The notes: generated by a model not told the origin, from the letters alone. Positions 43,700 through 53,673 are shown, counted from the first letter of the stretch. The stretch is DNA of 64,000 nucleotides from Bacillota bacterium (GCA_023436225.1 JAEZKA010000105.1:62001-126000); one strand, 5' to 3'. Translations and numbers: made by a program.

Positions 43700-44098
43700 T
43701 TACATGATTACTGCTCCATCAATATTTGTAAACACTCTGTCCTCACCCTCATTGACTGCGGTAATAACCGTATTGTTCTTTACATTAACAATAAAGGCAA
43801 GATTGTCTACCATTACCAGGGATTCGTTAATTCCCTTCTCACTCGCTTTCTTAGCACCATTCTCAAGCCTTACCCGCTGATCATCCGTCAAATCAATATT
43901 TCTGCTAGCCAGACGCTCATTCGCATGCTTTGAAAACTTAAGCTCTCCTGTTTCACTTGCAGCCTGCTTACTTTTTAAAATTTCGCTAAAAGGTGCACTG
44001 CTTTGCTGCTTATTAATACTTATTGTCGTATTCTTAGCGGCATTTAGCTGCTGTGTCATCTGTTCAATGGAAGGAAATTGACTAACCGGAATGTTCAT
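43700..44098 (-). CDS. Flagellar operon protein (TIGR02530 family)
   Basis: A 132-residue protein. It contains LKFSKHANERLASRNIDLTDDQ, the hallmark FSKHAxxRL motif of this family, and a C-terminal beta segment NLAFIVNVKNNTVITAVN. The family occurs only in flagellar operons, between flgD and flgE, and its role in hook assembly is not established. A lysine/alanine-rich N-terminal region is probably disordered. Confidence 0.9.
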   Translation of the reverse strand: MNIPVSQFPSIEQMTQQLNAAKNTTISINKQQSSAPFSEILKSKQAASETGELKFSKHANERLASRNIDLTDDQRVRLENGAKKASEKGINESLVMVDNLAFIVNVKNNTVITAVNEGEDRVFTNIDGAVIM

Positions 44099-44179
44099 AT
44101 AACTTCACCTTCCTTAATCAAATTCTATTATCCGCTCAATTGTATAAATCAACTGATTGAGCAACTGTCTATGTAGATG

Positions 44180-44995
44180 TTAAATTGTCGTTCCCGCTGC
44201 TGTATCTGTCTTTTGTGTTGTTTCTGTCTTCTGCGCTGCATCTGTTGTTTCGGTTGTCGCTGTCACTTCGGAATTCTTAATCTGTACGGTAACCTTATCC
44301 TTTATCGTAGTAAGTAAGGGGTCATTAAAGGCTACGGTCAGCTTATAGGTTCCATTAATTAGGCTTGTAAAGGCTTTTCTATCAATCGTTACCTTGTTAC
44401 CGGTTAATTTGACCATACTGGTATCAATTAAGGCTTCTCCGATTGCAACTCGTACATCATTTGCTACTGTATCACCAGATCCAAGATTTACATTGAAGCT
44501 CAAATCCTTTGGATTATCAGCATCATACTGTAAAGAAACTGCATCCGATACTTTCGGACGTCCTTGCTCTATCATATATTCCTCACTAAGCACCGTATCC
44601 AGCTGATCAAAGTCATATAACTTGCCCTCCACGGAGAGCTGTGTCTTCTTCCCTGACATTGATACAAAATCAACCTTACCCGTGATATAAGAGGTATTAC
44701 CCAGTGATGTTTCTGTCTTCAGCATTACTGTCTTACCCACCAAACTAAATGCTTGAGTGTTATTGGTCGTCGAGCTTAAGTTCTGAAGCTGTTCCAGCTG
44801 TGAGAAGGTTGCCAACTGAGCTATGTATTCGGTATCTGTATTCGGGTTCAAGGGATCCTGATACTTCATCTGGGTTACTAACAATTCAAGAAATGCATCC
44901 TTGCCCAGTTCGTTTTTCGAAGATGAGGATGAGGTGCTGGTCTTTGATGTCTCTAAAATTGCTCCATCCTTCACAGCTTGAATCAAATCGCTCAT
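44180..44995 (-). CDS. flgD: Flagellar hook assembly scaffold FlgD
   Basis: About 271 residues. The conserved N-terminal export and capping part contains LGKDAFLELLVTQMKYQDPLNP and TEYIAQLATFSQLEQLQNL. Tudor-like and Ig-like C-terminal domains follow. A Thr-rich tail (about 240-271) is unusual. ATG 44995 follows GGAGG by six bases, and the upstream six residues of the longer frame are rejected. Confidence 0.95.
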   Translation of the reverse strand: MSDLIQAVKDGAILETSKTSTSSSSSKNELGKDAFLELLVTQMKYQDPLNPNTDTEYIAQLATFSQLEQLQNLSSTTNNTQAFSLVGKTVMLKTETSLGNTSYITGKVDFVSMSGKKTQLSVEGKLYDFDQLDTVLSEEYMIEQGRPKVSDAVSLQYDADNPKDLSFNVNLGSGDTVANDVRVAIGEALIDTSMVKLTGNKVTIDRKAFTSLINGTYKLTVAFNDPLLTTIKDKVTVQIKNSEVTATTETTDAAQKTETTQKTDTAAGTTI

Positions 44996-45050
44996 ATTAT
45001 TCCTCCTGTCCATTTGCCAATCGCAAATAATTCAATTTCAATAATTCACA

Positions 45051-46535
45051 CTAAACAGAATAATCAATCTGGCTTCCGCGAATACCGGTGATATCCTGAG
45101 ACATCGTCTCCTCATTTTCTTCGGTCATACCAATTGCGTCTTCCAAGGAAATCTTATTACTGTTATGACCTTGCTTAGTATCTGCCTGGCCATTCGCACT
45201 TTCCTTGCCACTCTGTTCAAAGGAATAAGTTGCGACTGTTACTTCGATCGCTTCTACCTTGATGCCCTGTTGATCCAAAGTATCCTTCAATGTCTGTAAC
45301 TGACTCTCAATAGCTTCTTTACTGATTTCGTTCTGCACTACAAACTGAGCCGTCATTACACCGTTCTTTGATTGAACCGATAAGTTAACCTTACCCAGAT
45401 TCTCCGGGTTCAACTGAAGCTCCATAGAACTTTGCTCCGGTCTTATGGTGACTCTGATTCGTTCAATAATCTGGTTTGCTATTTCCCTGATCTCAGTTAC
45501 TTGTACTAAATTTCCATCAAACTTAACTTGAGTGCTTGTAGAAGCATCAGAAAGATTATTTAGGAATACTTCAAATTGCTCAGCTGCTTTTAATTCCTGG
45601 CCATCATTCTTACTTAATTCGGATTGTGATCCGGAAGAGCTTCCTTCTGCATCGGTCACTTTAAACGCCTCAAATTGGATGTTCTGGTCCTCACTGCCAT
45701 TGGTTGAGTTAATATTCTCCACATCCTCGGTGTTCAGGGTATTTACTGCTGCTTCCTTATTTGGCTCATGAATTGTATTAACCTGATCTTTTGTAATTCC
45801 TTCTTGATTGATAATACCATTGCCTTCTTGTAGTAGTTTTGCTTTTTCAAGTAAGCTCTTGATTTGCTCTGGACTCATTCCGAGATTTGCATCTGTGATG
45901 AGTTCCTCAACTGATTGTAACAGCTGGTTCATAGTGTCAGACAGCTTCTCATCAGTTAAAACAGCCAGAATATTCGTAGCATTGCTATCTGCCAGAACTA
46001 ACTGTTGTAAATTCTGCGGCTGAAGTAGATCTGCTAATACCAAGCCTTGCTCAGACAGAAGCGCATCAAGCTCTTCTGAGGTAAGATTAAGAAGCTCCAT
46101 AACTGTCTTCTGCACTCCTTGTAACAGACCGGCGATCTTCTCCATTGTCGCTTCATCGACATCTGTCTCCTCGCTGTCATCTGCCTTTACAGCCTTTGTT
46201 TCTCTGGTATCCTCGGCTTTCTGTGATCGGTTGTCCGCCTGCGTTGCAGTTTTTGCATTTTCCGTTTTAGCCAAGTCTGAGGTGGTATCATCGGCTTGTT
46301 TAACGCTACCTTCTACTGCGTCACTTTTTTCTTTCCTGCTATTCACTGCATTTTGATTGGATACTTTCTTAACAACAGAGTTCTCTGAATTACCGGCGAT
46401 ACCTGATCCTGACTTCATAGTACTGTCAATCACCAGATCAAAACTACTATTGCTTTGCTTTCCTTTTAAAGTGACGCTGCCTGTCGCGTTGCCAAACAGA
46501 TTAACTGCCTGAGTCATAACGCCTTGCGTCGTCAT
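45051..46535 (-). CDS. fliK: Flagellar hook-length control protein FliK
   Basis: A 494-residue molecular ruler. A long polar, low-complexity N-terminal part (1-340) is followed by the conserved FliK C-terminal domain with RIRVTIRPEQSSMELQLNPENLGKV, here as TIRPEQSSMELQLNPENLG, and VMTAQFVVQNEISKEAI. It measures hook length and triggers the FlhB switch. A GGAGG site precedes the ATG. Confidence 0.92.
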   Translation of the reverse strand: MTTQGVMTQAVNLFGNATGSVTLKGKQSNSSFDLVIDSTMKSGSGIAGNSENSVVKKVSNQNAVNSRKEKSDAVEGSVKQADDTTSDLAKTENAKTATQADNRSQKAEDTRETKAVKADDSEETDVDEATMEKIAGLLQGVQKTVMELLNLTSEELDALLSEQGLVLADLLQPQNLQQLVLADSNATNILAVLTDEKLSDTMNQLLQSVEELITDANLGMSPEQIKSLLEKAKLLQEGNGIINQEGITKDQVNTIHEPNKEAAVNTLNTEDVENINSTNGSEDQNIQFEAFKVTDAEGSSSGSQSELSKNDGQELKAAEQFEVFLNNLSDASTSTQVKFDGNLVQVTEIREIANQIIERIRVTIRPEQSSMELQLNPENLGKVNLSVQSKNGVMTAQFVVQNEISKEAIESQLQTLKDTLDQQGIKVEAIEVTVATYSFEQSGKESANGQADTKQGHNSNKISLEDAIGMTEENEETMSQDITGIRGSQIDYSV

Positions 46536-46567
46536 GCGGTCATCCTCCTTTCTTAAGTTTTATTGTA

Positions 46568-46659
46568 ATGAAAGCATAATCGTGCTTTCATCCTGTATAA
46601 ATGAAAGCATAAATCGTGCTTTCATCCTGTATAAATGAAAGCAAAAATCATGCTTTCAT
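46568..46659. repeat. Three tandem hairpins between motE and fliK
   Basis: ATGAAAGCA and TGCTTTCAT flank 6-7-nt loops three times in a row (46568-46591, 46601-46625, 46635-46659). Copies repeat every 33-34 bp and are joined by CCTGTATAA-type spacers. The repeat includes stem, loop and spacer, so it arose by tandem duplication. It lies in the 167-bp gap downstream of motE and upstream of fliK. Confidence 0.85.
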
Positions 46660-46702
46660 CTTGTATTAAAACCACCCTATAGCAGGTGTTTTTAACCTAT
46701 CA

Positions 46703-47473
46703 TTACTGTGCCAATTTCTCGGCATCCATATCGAGCATCTTCTTTGTAATCTTAGCTGCTACGACATTGTCCATCTCAGCCAATATTGCTGCACTCTCTG
46801 TTGATTTCATACTGAGAAGAATCTGTGCTACTGCCTCCACATCGGCTGTCATGGTCTCCATAATCAGAGCCGCCGCCTTCGGATCCATCTTTCGATAGAT
46901 GTCCGCTTTTTCTTTAATCGCATCCGAATACTGAAGCTGTTCGATCACCTGGCGGTAAATGGTTTCTGCATTCGTCGGATTAATCGCTTCGTAATACGCT
47001 TTATATTCATCGATGTCCGGTGCCGCATCATTAAATACTACTTTTTTCTCAAATTCAAGCACCCTTTCCTCAAATGCTAGCTGATTCTCTTCAAATACCT
47101 TAAGGCGATCTATTTCCGCTTGAAGTTCTGTGACATTGGAGCTGTGGTCTGCACTGGTCTTAGACATATCCGCTATGGTCTGCTCCAGTTCCTTTATCTT
47201 CGCCATCGCTTCTGGTAACGAAGTATATTCATAATTATTTTCCTCCGCAACCACCGCATCTTCAACGCCTGGTAAAACCATATTAATTATGGGTACATCC
47301 TTTAAAATCGGTCTAAGCACTCCGGAACCAAAGCCACCAACATCCATCTTAATTAATAATCCGAAAACAGCGAGCCAGATAATCACAATTAACAGTGCTA
47401 TTAATATGGTCAAGATTTTACTGCCTTCTTTATTATCATTATTGCCAGTCTTGGCCTTATCCTTTTTCGCCAT
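46703..47473 (-). CDS. MotE-like flagellar protein (YlxF position, MgtE N-like domain)
   Basis: A 256-residue protein. A basic N-terminus leads to one transmembrane helix (about 20-43), then a coiled coil (about 85-145). The C-terminal MgtE-N-like repeat has DIYRKMDPKAAALIMETM and AAILAEMDNVVAAKITKKM. It occupies the ylxF slot between fliJ and fliK. MotE/YlxF proteins chaperone MotC or contribute to motor assembly in other bacteria. The function here is inferred. Confidence 0.83.
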   Translation of the reverse strand: MAKKDKAKTGNNDNKEGSKILTILIALLIVIIWLAVFGLLIKMDVGGFGSGVLRPILKDVPIINMVLPGVEDAVVAEENNYEYTSLPEAMAKIKELEQTIADMSKTSADHSSNVTELQAEIDRLKVFEENQLAFEERVLEFEKKVVFNDAAPDIDEYKAYYEAINPTNAETIYRQVIEQLQYSDAIKEKADIYRKMDPKAAALIMETMTADVEAVAQILLSMKSTESAAILAEMDNVVAAKITKKMLDMDAEKLAQ

Positions 47474-47934
47474 TATCTGTCCTCCCCATCGAACGCAGGT
47501 CTACTATAATTAAAGCTGTTAAGCTCATCTACTTCCTTTTGCTCTTCGGCATCAAATTCCAGTATATATTCTTCCCACGCCTTCTCCTTGAGCCTCTCCT
47601 GCGTCTTCCTTTCTACCATTGCATCATTCAGTCTTATTCGTGCAATCTCCAGACGATGCGCTGCATTCTTCACTACGGAATTCTGTTGCTTTATACCTAG
47701 CTTCATAATATCAATGGCCTGTTCACATTGCTTTAATTTTAGCAAGTCCAATTTAGCACTCCGAAGTTCACGTAGTTCATTCACATATCCTTCCTTACGT
47801 AACTTCATCTTCTCCAGCTTATCTTCTTCTTTGGTAAGTCGAAGTCTTGCCAAGCCATAAGCTATCTTTGCCTGATCCTCCAGTTTTTTATTTACCTGAA
47901 GCAGGTTTTCCATACTATATCTAAATTTTTTCAT
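47473..47934 (-). CDS. fliJ: Flagellar export chaperone FliJ
   Basis: A 153-residue almost entirely coiled-coil protein (KLEDQAKIAYGLARLRLTKEE and similar charged heptads), start MKKFRYSMENLLQ as usual for FliJ. It inserts into the FliI hexamer like the gamma subunit of F1 ATPase. It abuts fliI upstream and the motE-like gene downstream, each sharing one base. Confidence 0.93.
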   Translation of the reverse strand: MKKFRYSMENLLQVNKKLEDQAKIAYGLARLRLTKEEDKLEKMKLRKEGYVNELRELRSAKLDLLKLKQCEQAIDIMKLGIKQQNSVVKNAAHRLEIARIRLNDAMVERKTQERLKEKAWEEYILEFDAEEQKEVDELNSFNYSRPAFDGEDR

Positions 47935-49247
47935 TATTTGCTAAAGATCTCCATTAACATCGAGATTTCATCTTGGAATTCAATTTTAGAATTAACATCC
48001 TGCTGTAGAAACGCATTGACTTCTTTTATCTTTGCTATAGCGTGATCAATATCAGGATTAGAACCGCTCTTATAGGCTCCTATATTAATTAGATCCTCGG
48101 CATCCTGGTAGGTTGCCAATACTGTCTTTAGCTTGCCAGCTGCCGCCTTATGCTCTTTTGTTACAATTGAACTCATACAACGTGAGATACTTTGCAGAAT
48201 ATCAATTGCCGGATAGTGATTTTTGTGACCCAATTTACGTGACAACATAATGTGTCCGTCCAGAATACTTCTTGCAGTATCGGTGATCGGCTCGTTAAAA
48301 TCATCTCCGTCAACCAAAACGGTATACAATCCGGTAATGGAGCCATGGTCCGAATTACCGGCCCGCTCCAAGAGCTTTGGCATCTCCGAATACACACTCG
48401 GAGGATAGCCTCTAGATACCGGGGGTTCACCGGAGGCAAGTCCAATTTCTCTCTGTGCCATAGAAAATCGGGTTAGAGAGTCCATCATAAGAAGAACATC
48501 CTTCCCCTGATCCCTAAAATATTCTGCAATCGCTGTTGCTGTTTTAGCTGCTTTCTTACGAATCAGCGCTGGTTTATCTGAAGTAGCAACTACAAGAACG
48601 GAGCGCTTGATACCTTCCTCACCAAGGTCTCGTTCAATGAACTCACGAACCTCTCTGCCTCGCTCTCCGATTAACGCAATTACATTAATATCTGCTTTTG
48701 TATTTCTTGCAAACATACCGAGTAGTGTACTTTTTCCAACACCGCTGCCTGCAAAAATTCCAATTCTCTGACCTTTACCGACGGTGAGCATTCCATCGAC
48801 GGCTTTCACGCCGAGGGGCAGCACTTCATCGATGATCTTTCTCTTCAACGGGTCCGGAGGCGGCGCTTCCGCAGGATAATATTGACTACTGATAAGCTCG
48901 CTGTCATCCATCGGATTACCTAGACCGTCCAGAGTCTTCCCTAAAAGCTCCTTACCAACCGGAACCTTGAAAGCAGATCCCGAATTCTCCACCAGACTTC
49001 CGATTCCTACACCACTCATATCATCATAAGGCATAAGGAGAATCCTGTTCTCGCGAAAACCCACTACCTCAGCCGGGATTTTATGATGATTGCCCTCACT
49101 TGTTATGTAACAGACATCATTTAAATTTGCATTAGGACCGGAGGCTTCAATTGTAAGGCCAACCATCTTCACTACTCTGCCGATCTCCTGTTCATAGGAT
49201 TTCCCCAGCAGCGCTCTGTACTTATCAAAGTTAATTGATATCATCAT
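47934..49247 (-). CDS. fliI: Flagellum-specific ATPase FliI
   Basis: A 437-residue ATPase homologous to the F1 beta subunit. Walker A is GIFAGSGVGKSTLLGM near residue 165. Walker B follows in VLLMMDSLTRFSMAQREI, and GEPPVSRGYPPSVYSEMPKL is a family signature, written here as GEPPVSRGYPPSV. It energises and loads the type III export gate with FliH and FliJ. Confidence 0.97.
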   Translation of the reverse strand: MMISINFDKYRALLGKSYEQEIGRVVKMVGLTIEASGPNANLNDVCYITSEGNHHKIPAEVVGFRENRILLMPYDDMSGVGIGSLVENSGSAFKVPVGKELLGKTLDGLGNPMDDSELISSQYYPAEAPPPDPLKRKIIDEVLPLGVKAVDGMLTVGKGQRIGIFAGSGVGKSTLLGMFARNTKADINVIALIGERGREVREFIERDLGEEGIKRSVLVVATSDKPALIRKKAAKTATAIAEYFRDQGKDVLLMMDSLTRFSMAQREIGLASGEPPVSRGYPPSVYSEMPKLLERAGNSDHGSITGLYTVLVDGDDFNEPITDTARSILDGHIMLSRKLGHKNHYPAIDILQSISRCMSSIVTKEHKAAAGKLKTVLATYQDAEDLINIGAYKSGSNPDIDHAIAKIKEVNAFLQQDVNSKIEFQDEISMLMEIFSK

Positions 49248-49286
49248 TACTCTCTTTCTTATTATATCGACAATATTCTTAAATTA

Positions 49287-50069
49287 CTAAATACCAGCAA
49301 TTAATTTTAAATCCATAATCAAATTATCTAATTGAACATCAAGACTACAATTAATAACCTTAAGCTCAGTCTCAATCAAGCATTGATTTTTCTTAAGATT
49401 TAGGTCCTCCACAATGTATAAGGGCACTTCTCTTCCAATCGCTCCCATCAACAGATTCTTTCTCATAGAGATATATTCAAAATCCTCTTTGGAAACCTTT
49501 AAAGTGTATTCATTGCTTTTATCCATATTCCTTATGGCTTTATCCACCAGATATAGGATAACCTCTTCTTTGTCTTCTACGACGATTCCCGTTAGCTTCT
49601 CAAGCAAGCTAGCAATAATATCAACCATCTGAGGTTCCAGGGAAGCCGCCATGTTCTCATACTCATTCTTTAGATGGCGTGCCTTTTCTTCATACTCCGC
49701 CTTATGCTTATTCAGCTCCTTTTGGCTTTGCAGTAACCCATCATCATATCCTTTTTTCGATCCAATGGCATAAGCCTCTTTTTTAATTATCTCGGCTTCT
49801 TTTCTGGCAGCATCAAGAATTTGATCAGCTTCTCTTTTTGCATCCTCAAGAATAGCCGAAGCTTTTTCCAAATTTTCTTCTGCTGTAGGAGCCTGATCTA
49901 TCACAACAGCTCTTAAACCTTCCACAAAGTCACCGTCATTAGGCTGTAAAGCAGCAATCTGCGCCTTATTTCTTCGTTCAAGCTCTTTATCGATTCGCAA
50001 ATGCGTATCAATGGTCATCTTCGATGCTTCCTCATAACGAATAGTATAAGATTTTATCACATTAGACAA
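49287..50069 (-). CDS. fliH: Flagellar assembly protein FliH
   Basis: A 260-residue stator-like regulator of FliI. The N-terminal half is charged and coiled coil, with an ATP-synthase-b-like stretch around ASAILEDAKREADQILDAARKEA, here as ILEDAKREADQILDAARK. The C-terminal domain starts near MVDIIASLLEKLTG. Its start overlaps fliG by 8 bp. Confidence 0.92.
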   Translation of the reverse strand: MSNVIKSYTIRYEEASKMTIDTHLRIDKELERRNKAQIAALQPNDGDFVEGLRAVVIDQAPTAEENLEKASAILEDAKREADQILDAARKEAEIIKKEAYAIGSKKGYDDGLLQSQKELNKHKAEYEEKARHLKNEYENMAASLEPQMVDIIASLLEKLTGIVVEDKEEVILYLVDKAIRNMDKSNEYTLKVSKEDFEYISMRKNLLMGAIGREVPLYIVEDLNLKKNQCLIETELKVINCSLDVQLDNLIMDLKLIAGI

Positions 50070-51075
50070 TTATCTCGTCACCTCCACCTCTAGAAATAAT
50101 AATTTCAGAGGAATCTTCCAATTTTCTAATAATATTTACAATCTTCTGCTGTGCTTCTTCCACATCCTTCAATCGTACAGGACCCATGTATTCCATATCT
50201 TCTCTTATCATAGAAGCAAGTCGCTTGGATAGATTATTAAAGATAACATTCTGTACCTCTTCATTGGAGCCCTTAAGCGCAACTGCCAGCTCGTTATTAT
50301 CAACCTCACGTAGAACTCTCTGGATGGACTTATCATCAAGGCTTAAGATATCCTCGAATACGAACATCTTACGTCTGATTTCATCCGCTAATTCAGGCTC
50401 TTCTATCTCTAAGGTTTCCATAATATGCTTTTCTGTTCCACGATCTACCGTATTCAAGATCTCTACGATAGAATCCACACCACCGACAATGGTATAATCC
50501 TGATTTACTAAGGATGCAAGCTTTCGTTCCAACACTCTCTCTACTTCCTTGATCACATCCGGTGAAGTACGGTCCATCTGAGCAATACGCTTCGCTACAT
50601 CTGCCTGCTTATCCGGTGCTAAGGAAGAGATGATCGTCGAAGACTGTTGTGGGGAAAGATAGGATAAAATTAGAGCAATGGTCTGAGGATGCTCGTCCTG
50701 AATAAAGTTCAACAGCTGTGTTGCGTCTGTTTTCCGAACAAACTCGAAGGGACGAACCTGTAAGGATGCTGTCAGTTTACCAATGACATCTCTTGCCTTT
50801 TCAACACCAAGCGCCTTCTCCAATAACTCTTTAGCATAAGCGATACCGCCTTCCGCAATATACTGCTGAGCCAAACATATCTCGTAGAACTCATCCATGA
50901 CCTGGTCCTTGGTTGCAGGAGATATACTTCTGGTATTCGCAATCTCCAGCGTCATCGTCTCAATCTCTTCTTCCTTGAGATGTTTAAATATACTTGCTGA
51001 GCGTTCCGGTCCAAGGGAAATTAACAGGATAGCCGCTTTTTGAATTCCGGTAATATCACCGTTTTTACCTGCCAT
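50062..51075 (-). CDS. fliG: Flagellar motor switch protein FliG
   Basis: A 337-residue rotor protein that transmits torque. The N-terminal domain (LISLGPERSASIFKHLKEEEI) contacts FliF. The armadillo-like middle domain has the EHPQTIALILSYL motif that binds FliM. The C-terminal torque domain carries charged residues in FVFEDILSLDDKSIQRVLREVD, here as VFEDILSLDDKSIQ. The length is standard. Confidence 0.97.
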   Translation of the reverse strand: MAGKNGDITGIQKAAILLISLGPERSASIFKHLKEEEIETMTLEIANTRSISPATKDQVMDEFYEICLAQQYIAEGGIAYAKELLEKALGVEKARDVIGKLTASLQVRPFEFVRKTDATQLLNFIQDEHPQTIALILSYLSPQQSSTIISSLAPDKQADVAKRIAQMDRTSPDVIKEVERVLERKLASLVNQDYTIVGGVDSIVEILNTVDRGTEKHIMETLEIEEPELADEIRRKMFVFEDILSLDDKSIQRVLREVDNNELAVALKGSNEEVQNVIFNNLSKRLASMIREDMEYMGPVRLKDVEEAQQKIVNIIRKLEDSSEIIISRGGGDEIIV

Positions 51076-51087
51076 GACATTTCCTCC

Positions 51088-52683
51088 TTAGTTCCAATCT
51101 TCATTTAACCAGTTACGTAGCAATTGTGCTACAGCTTCCGGTTTTTCATCTACAAACTTCTCTATCATTCTTCGAACCTCGGATACCTCATTAAATTCAA
51201 TATCCTCAATGGATTGATTTTCTTTCGTAGTGGCAAGCAGCTGTTCTACGGATAATTCCGGTTCAAGCTCCGTAACTTCAACAGGGCCTACACCCTTAAA
51301 TACTACAAATATCAATAAGCCTACAATAAGAACTGCAAGAATGATTTGTAGATAATCCGTCCAGCTTCTAATCGCCTCAACCTTGGGAATAAATATTGGT
51401 TGTTCATAAGCAGATATTGAAATACGGTCTTCCGATATACCGGTAGCCATTGATACCATAGTGATAATAGAAGGATCTACAGCCGCAGAACGGCCCCCAT
51501 CATTATTCTGTAGTGCGTATTCCTCAAAGGAGATGTCAGCTAAGAGACCCTCCAGTTCCAAATCCTCTTCCTTGTAATTAATCACTTTTCGAAGTACAAT
51601 GCTGATAGAAGATTGCTCTGGAACAATAGCGCCTATCTCAAACTCTGTATTGGTAACCCGTTGATTAGGCAGATAATCATATTCCTCTATCTCAACACTG
51701 CCGTTGGTCGAGTTAGCATCCTCAATCATATAATCTGTCTCATCATTAGAATCGGTTCCTGGAATACCGCCGGAGGTATTGGCATTCTCCGAGGTATAGG
51801 TATAACTATGACTGTATAAGCCCTGGTCCTGACCTTCAGCCGGAAGATATTCGGTATACAGCTCGGTTACCTTATCCATATTGAATACCAGATTAGGCAT
51901 TATCTCAGCATCATCATAACCGCTCTTCAATAGCCCCATATAAAGATTGTTAATAAAGGTATTACGAAGGCGTTCCTTAAAATCCTCATTCGAAGCAGCA
52001 CTTCCAGAATAAAGATCCTTTTCACCACCATAAAGTAGATTACCAACTTGATCGGCAACCTTGATTTTCTCAGCCGTTTTGTTGCCAATTACTGAGGCTA
52101 CTGTTTCTGCAATTGTTTCTGCTGTCTGTACCTGAAAATCATCATTTACAGTCAGTAATACACTGGCACTTGTGTCCTGCTCCTCAGCGAGAATTGAAGT
52201 GCTAGTCTCTGTAGGAATATAATAAACCTGGGCATCCTCTACGCCCTCCATGGTTTTTATGTAATTTCTTAATTGATTTTGAAGGTAGAGATTTAGTTTA
52301 AGAGTACGATCACTGTTCGTTGTACTCAGACTATTATTTAGAAGCTCATCCACAGTTAAGCCAGTAGATGGCATATCATTACTTGCTAAAAGTAAAATCG
52401 CATCCGAATAGCTCTTCGTATCTACGGATACCGTTACCTGGTCATCTCCAAGCTTATAAGTAATATTCTCTGCTTTAAGAAGCTCAATTACATCACTTGC
52501 ATCCTTTGTGCTTTCAGCAATTGTTAATACCTCATACTCAACCCGCTGCATCAAGAAAATCAATAATGCAAACGCAAAAACAACAACACAGACAACACTG
52601 ATAATAATTGTCTTCTGCTTGCTGGTATATTTATTCCACAAATCCAGCAATTGCTTTGGTATTTGTTTTAATCTATCTGCCAT
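51088..52683 (-). CDS. fliF: Flagellar MS-ring protein FliF
   Basis: A 531-residue MS-ring subunit. Transmembrane helices lie near residues 25-46 and 438-458. YscJ-like ring-building motifs occur between them (VEYEVLTIAESTKDASDVIELL, here as LTIAESTKDASDVIE). A charged periplasmic loop lies at about 290-340, and the C-terminal cytoplasmic FliG-binding tail ends AQLLRNWLNEDWN. It forms the base on which the export gate and C-ring assemble. Confidence 0.97.
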   Translation of the reverse strand: MADRLKQIPKQLLDLWNKYTSKQKTIIISVVCVVVFAFALLIFLMQRVEYEVLTIAESTKDASDVIELLKAENITYKLGDDQVTVSVDTKSYSDAILLLASNDMPSTGLTVDELLNNSLSTTNSDRTLKLNLYLQNQLRNYIKTMEGVEDAQVYYIPTETSTSILAEEQDTSASVLLTVNDDFQVQTAETIAETVASVIGNKTAEKIKVADQVGNLLYGGEKDLYSGSAASNEDFKERLRNTFINNLYMGLLKSGYDDAEIMPNLVFNMDKVTELYTEYLPAEGQDQGLYSHSYTYTSENANTSGGIPGTDSNDETDYMIEDANSTNGSVEIEEYDYLPNQRVTNTEFEIGAIVPEQSSISIVLRKVINYKEEDLELEGLLADISFEEYALQNNDGGRSAAVDPSIITMVSMATGISEDRISISAYEQPIFIPKVEAIRSWTDYLQIILAVLIVGLLIFVVFKGVGPVEVTELEPELSVEQLLATTKENQSIEDIEFNEVSEVRRMIEKFVDEKPEAVAQLLRNWLNEDWN

Positions 52684-52722
52684 TACCTTTAAGCTCCTTA
52701 GTGTTTATTTACCAAAATCCTA

Positions 52723-53034
52723 CTAGAATTGTAGGTTCATAATTTCTTTGTAAGCGTCTAATACTGCATTGCGGACTGCAACCGTATATTGTAATGACAT
52801 GTTCGCCTTTTGCTGCGCAATCTGTAAATCGTGGGTACTATCGGTAAGTCCCATCGCATACGCTGTCTCTGCTTCCTCTGCTTCATTTGTATATGCGTTC
52901 GTCTCCTTAACCATATTAACTGCGGCTTGAAACAAACTCTCAAAGGATGCATTGCGGCTCTCAGATGCTGTAGATGTAGAACTTGCGCTATATTTACTTA
53001 AATCCGCCAAATTACCGATTGAAGTTATATTCAT
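52723..53034 (-). CDS. fliE: Flagellar hook-basal body protein FliE
   Basis: About 103 residues. Helical throughout, it ends with the family stretch DLQIAQQKANMSLQYTVAVRNAVLDAYKEIMNLQF, present in pieces as QKANMSLQYTVAVRN and YKEIMNLQF. It links the MS ring to the rod. I begin at ATG 53034, six bases after GGAG, not at 53046. Confidence 0.95.
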   Translation of the reverse strand: MNITSIGNLADLSKYSASSTSTASESRNASFESLFQAAVNMVKETNAYTNEAEEAETAYAMGLTDSTHDLQIAQQKANMSLQYTVAVRNAVLDAYKEIMNLQF

Positions 53035-53093
53035 AATTATCTCCATTTCAAAAAAAGATGGTGGAGCTGTCTCACTCCAAAATATTTAATAAT

Positions 53094-53531
53094 TTATTTT
53101 CCAACCTCGAGTCCCTTCAAAGCCATGTTTTTCGTCGCATTAAAGGCTGTAACATTTGCTTCATAGGAACGAGTCGCATCAATCATATCAGTCATCTCTT
53201 GAACCACATTTACATTAGGATAAGAGACATACCCCTCCTCATCAGCATCTGGATGAGAAGGATCATAGACCTTCCGCAGTGCCGACTCCCTATCTTCTGA
53301 AATTTTCGTCACCTTAACTCCGTTTCCTGCTGTTCCCGCAGTCTTCATCAAAATATCTCCGAAAGGAGTTACATCCTTTTCCGAAAAGACCACCGTCTTA
53401 CGACGATATACATTGCCATTCTCATCTCTTGTTGTACTAACATTCGCTATATTCTGTGAAATAATGTCCAGTCTCAGTCTTTGTGCTGTCATACCACTTG
53501 CACTGACATTCATTGCATCCATAAAAGACAT
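53094..53531 (-). CDS. flgC: Flagellar basal-body rod protein FlgC
   Basis: A 145-residue proximal rod subunit. The N-terminal rod motif MNVSASGMTAQRLRLDIISQNIANV and the C-terminal VVQEMTDMIDATRSYEANVTAF are visible, each in shorter pieces such as LDIISQNIANVST and DATRSYEANV. The start is supported by GGAG eight bases upstream. Confidence 0.96.
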   Translation of the reverse strand: MSFMDAMNVSASGMTAQRLRLDIISQNIANVSTTRDENGNVYRRKTVVFSEKDVTPFGDILMKTAGTAGNGVKVTKISEDRESALRKVYDPSHPDADEEGYVSYPNVNVVQEMTDMIDATRSYEANVTAFNATKNMALKGLEVGK

Positions 53532-53673
53532 TCTCTATCTCCTTTCATTCCATTTATGAAGCTGAATACGATCAATATCGATCCAACTTCATAATCTAAC
53601 ATAAACAAGAAACATACCAACCTCTCATAGTTTCTTCTGCTTTTAATGCTTCATGTATCTGTGCTATCCTCTA

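Noticed and set aside
46568..46659. Three palindromic repeats at 33-34-bp spacing, CRISPR-like at first sight
   Set aside because: The joining segments are the same sequence in each copy and only about 9-10 nt long, so they are not spacers.
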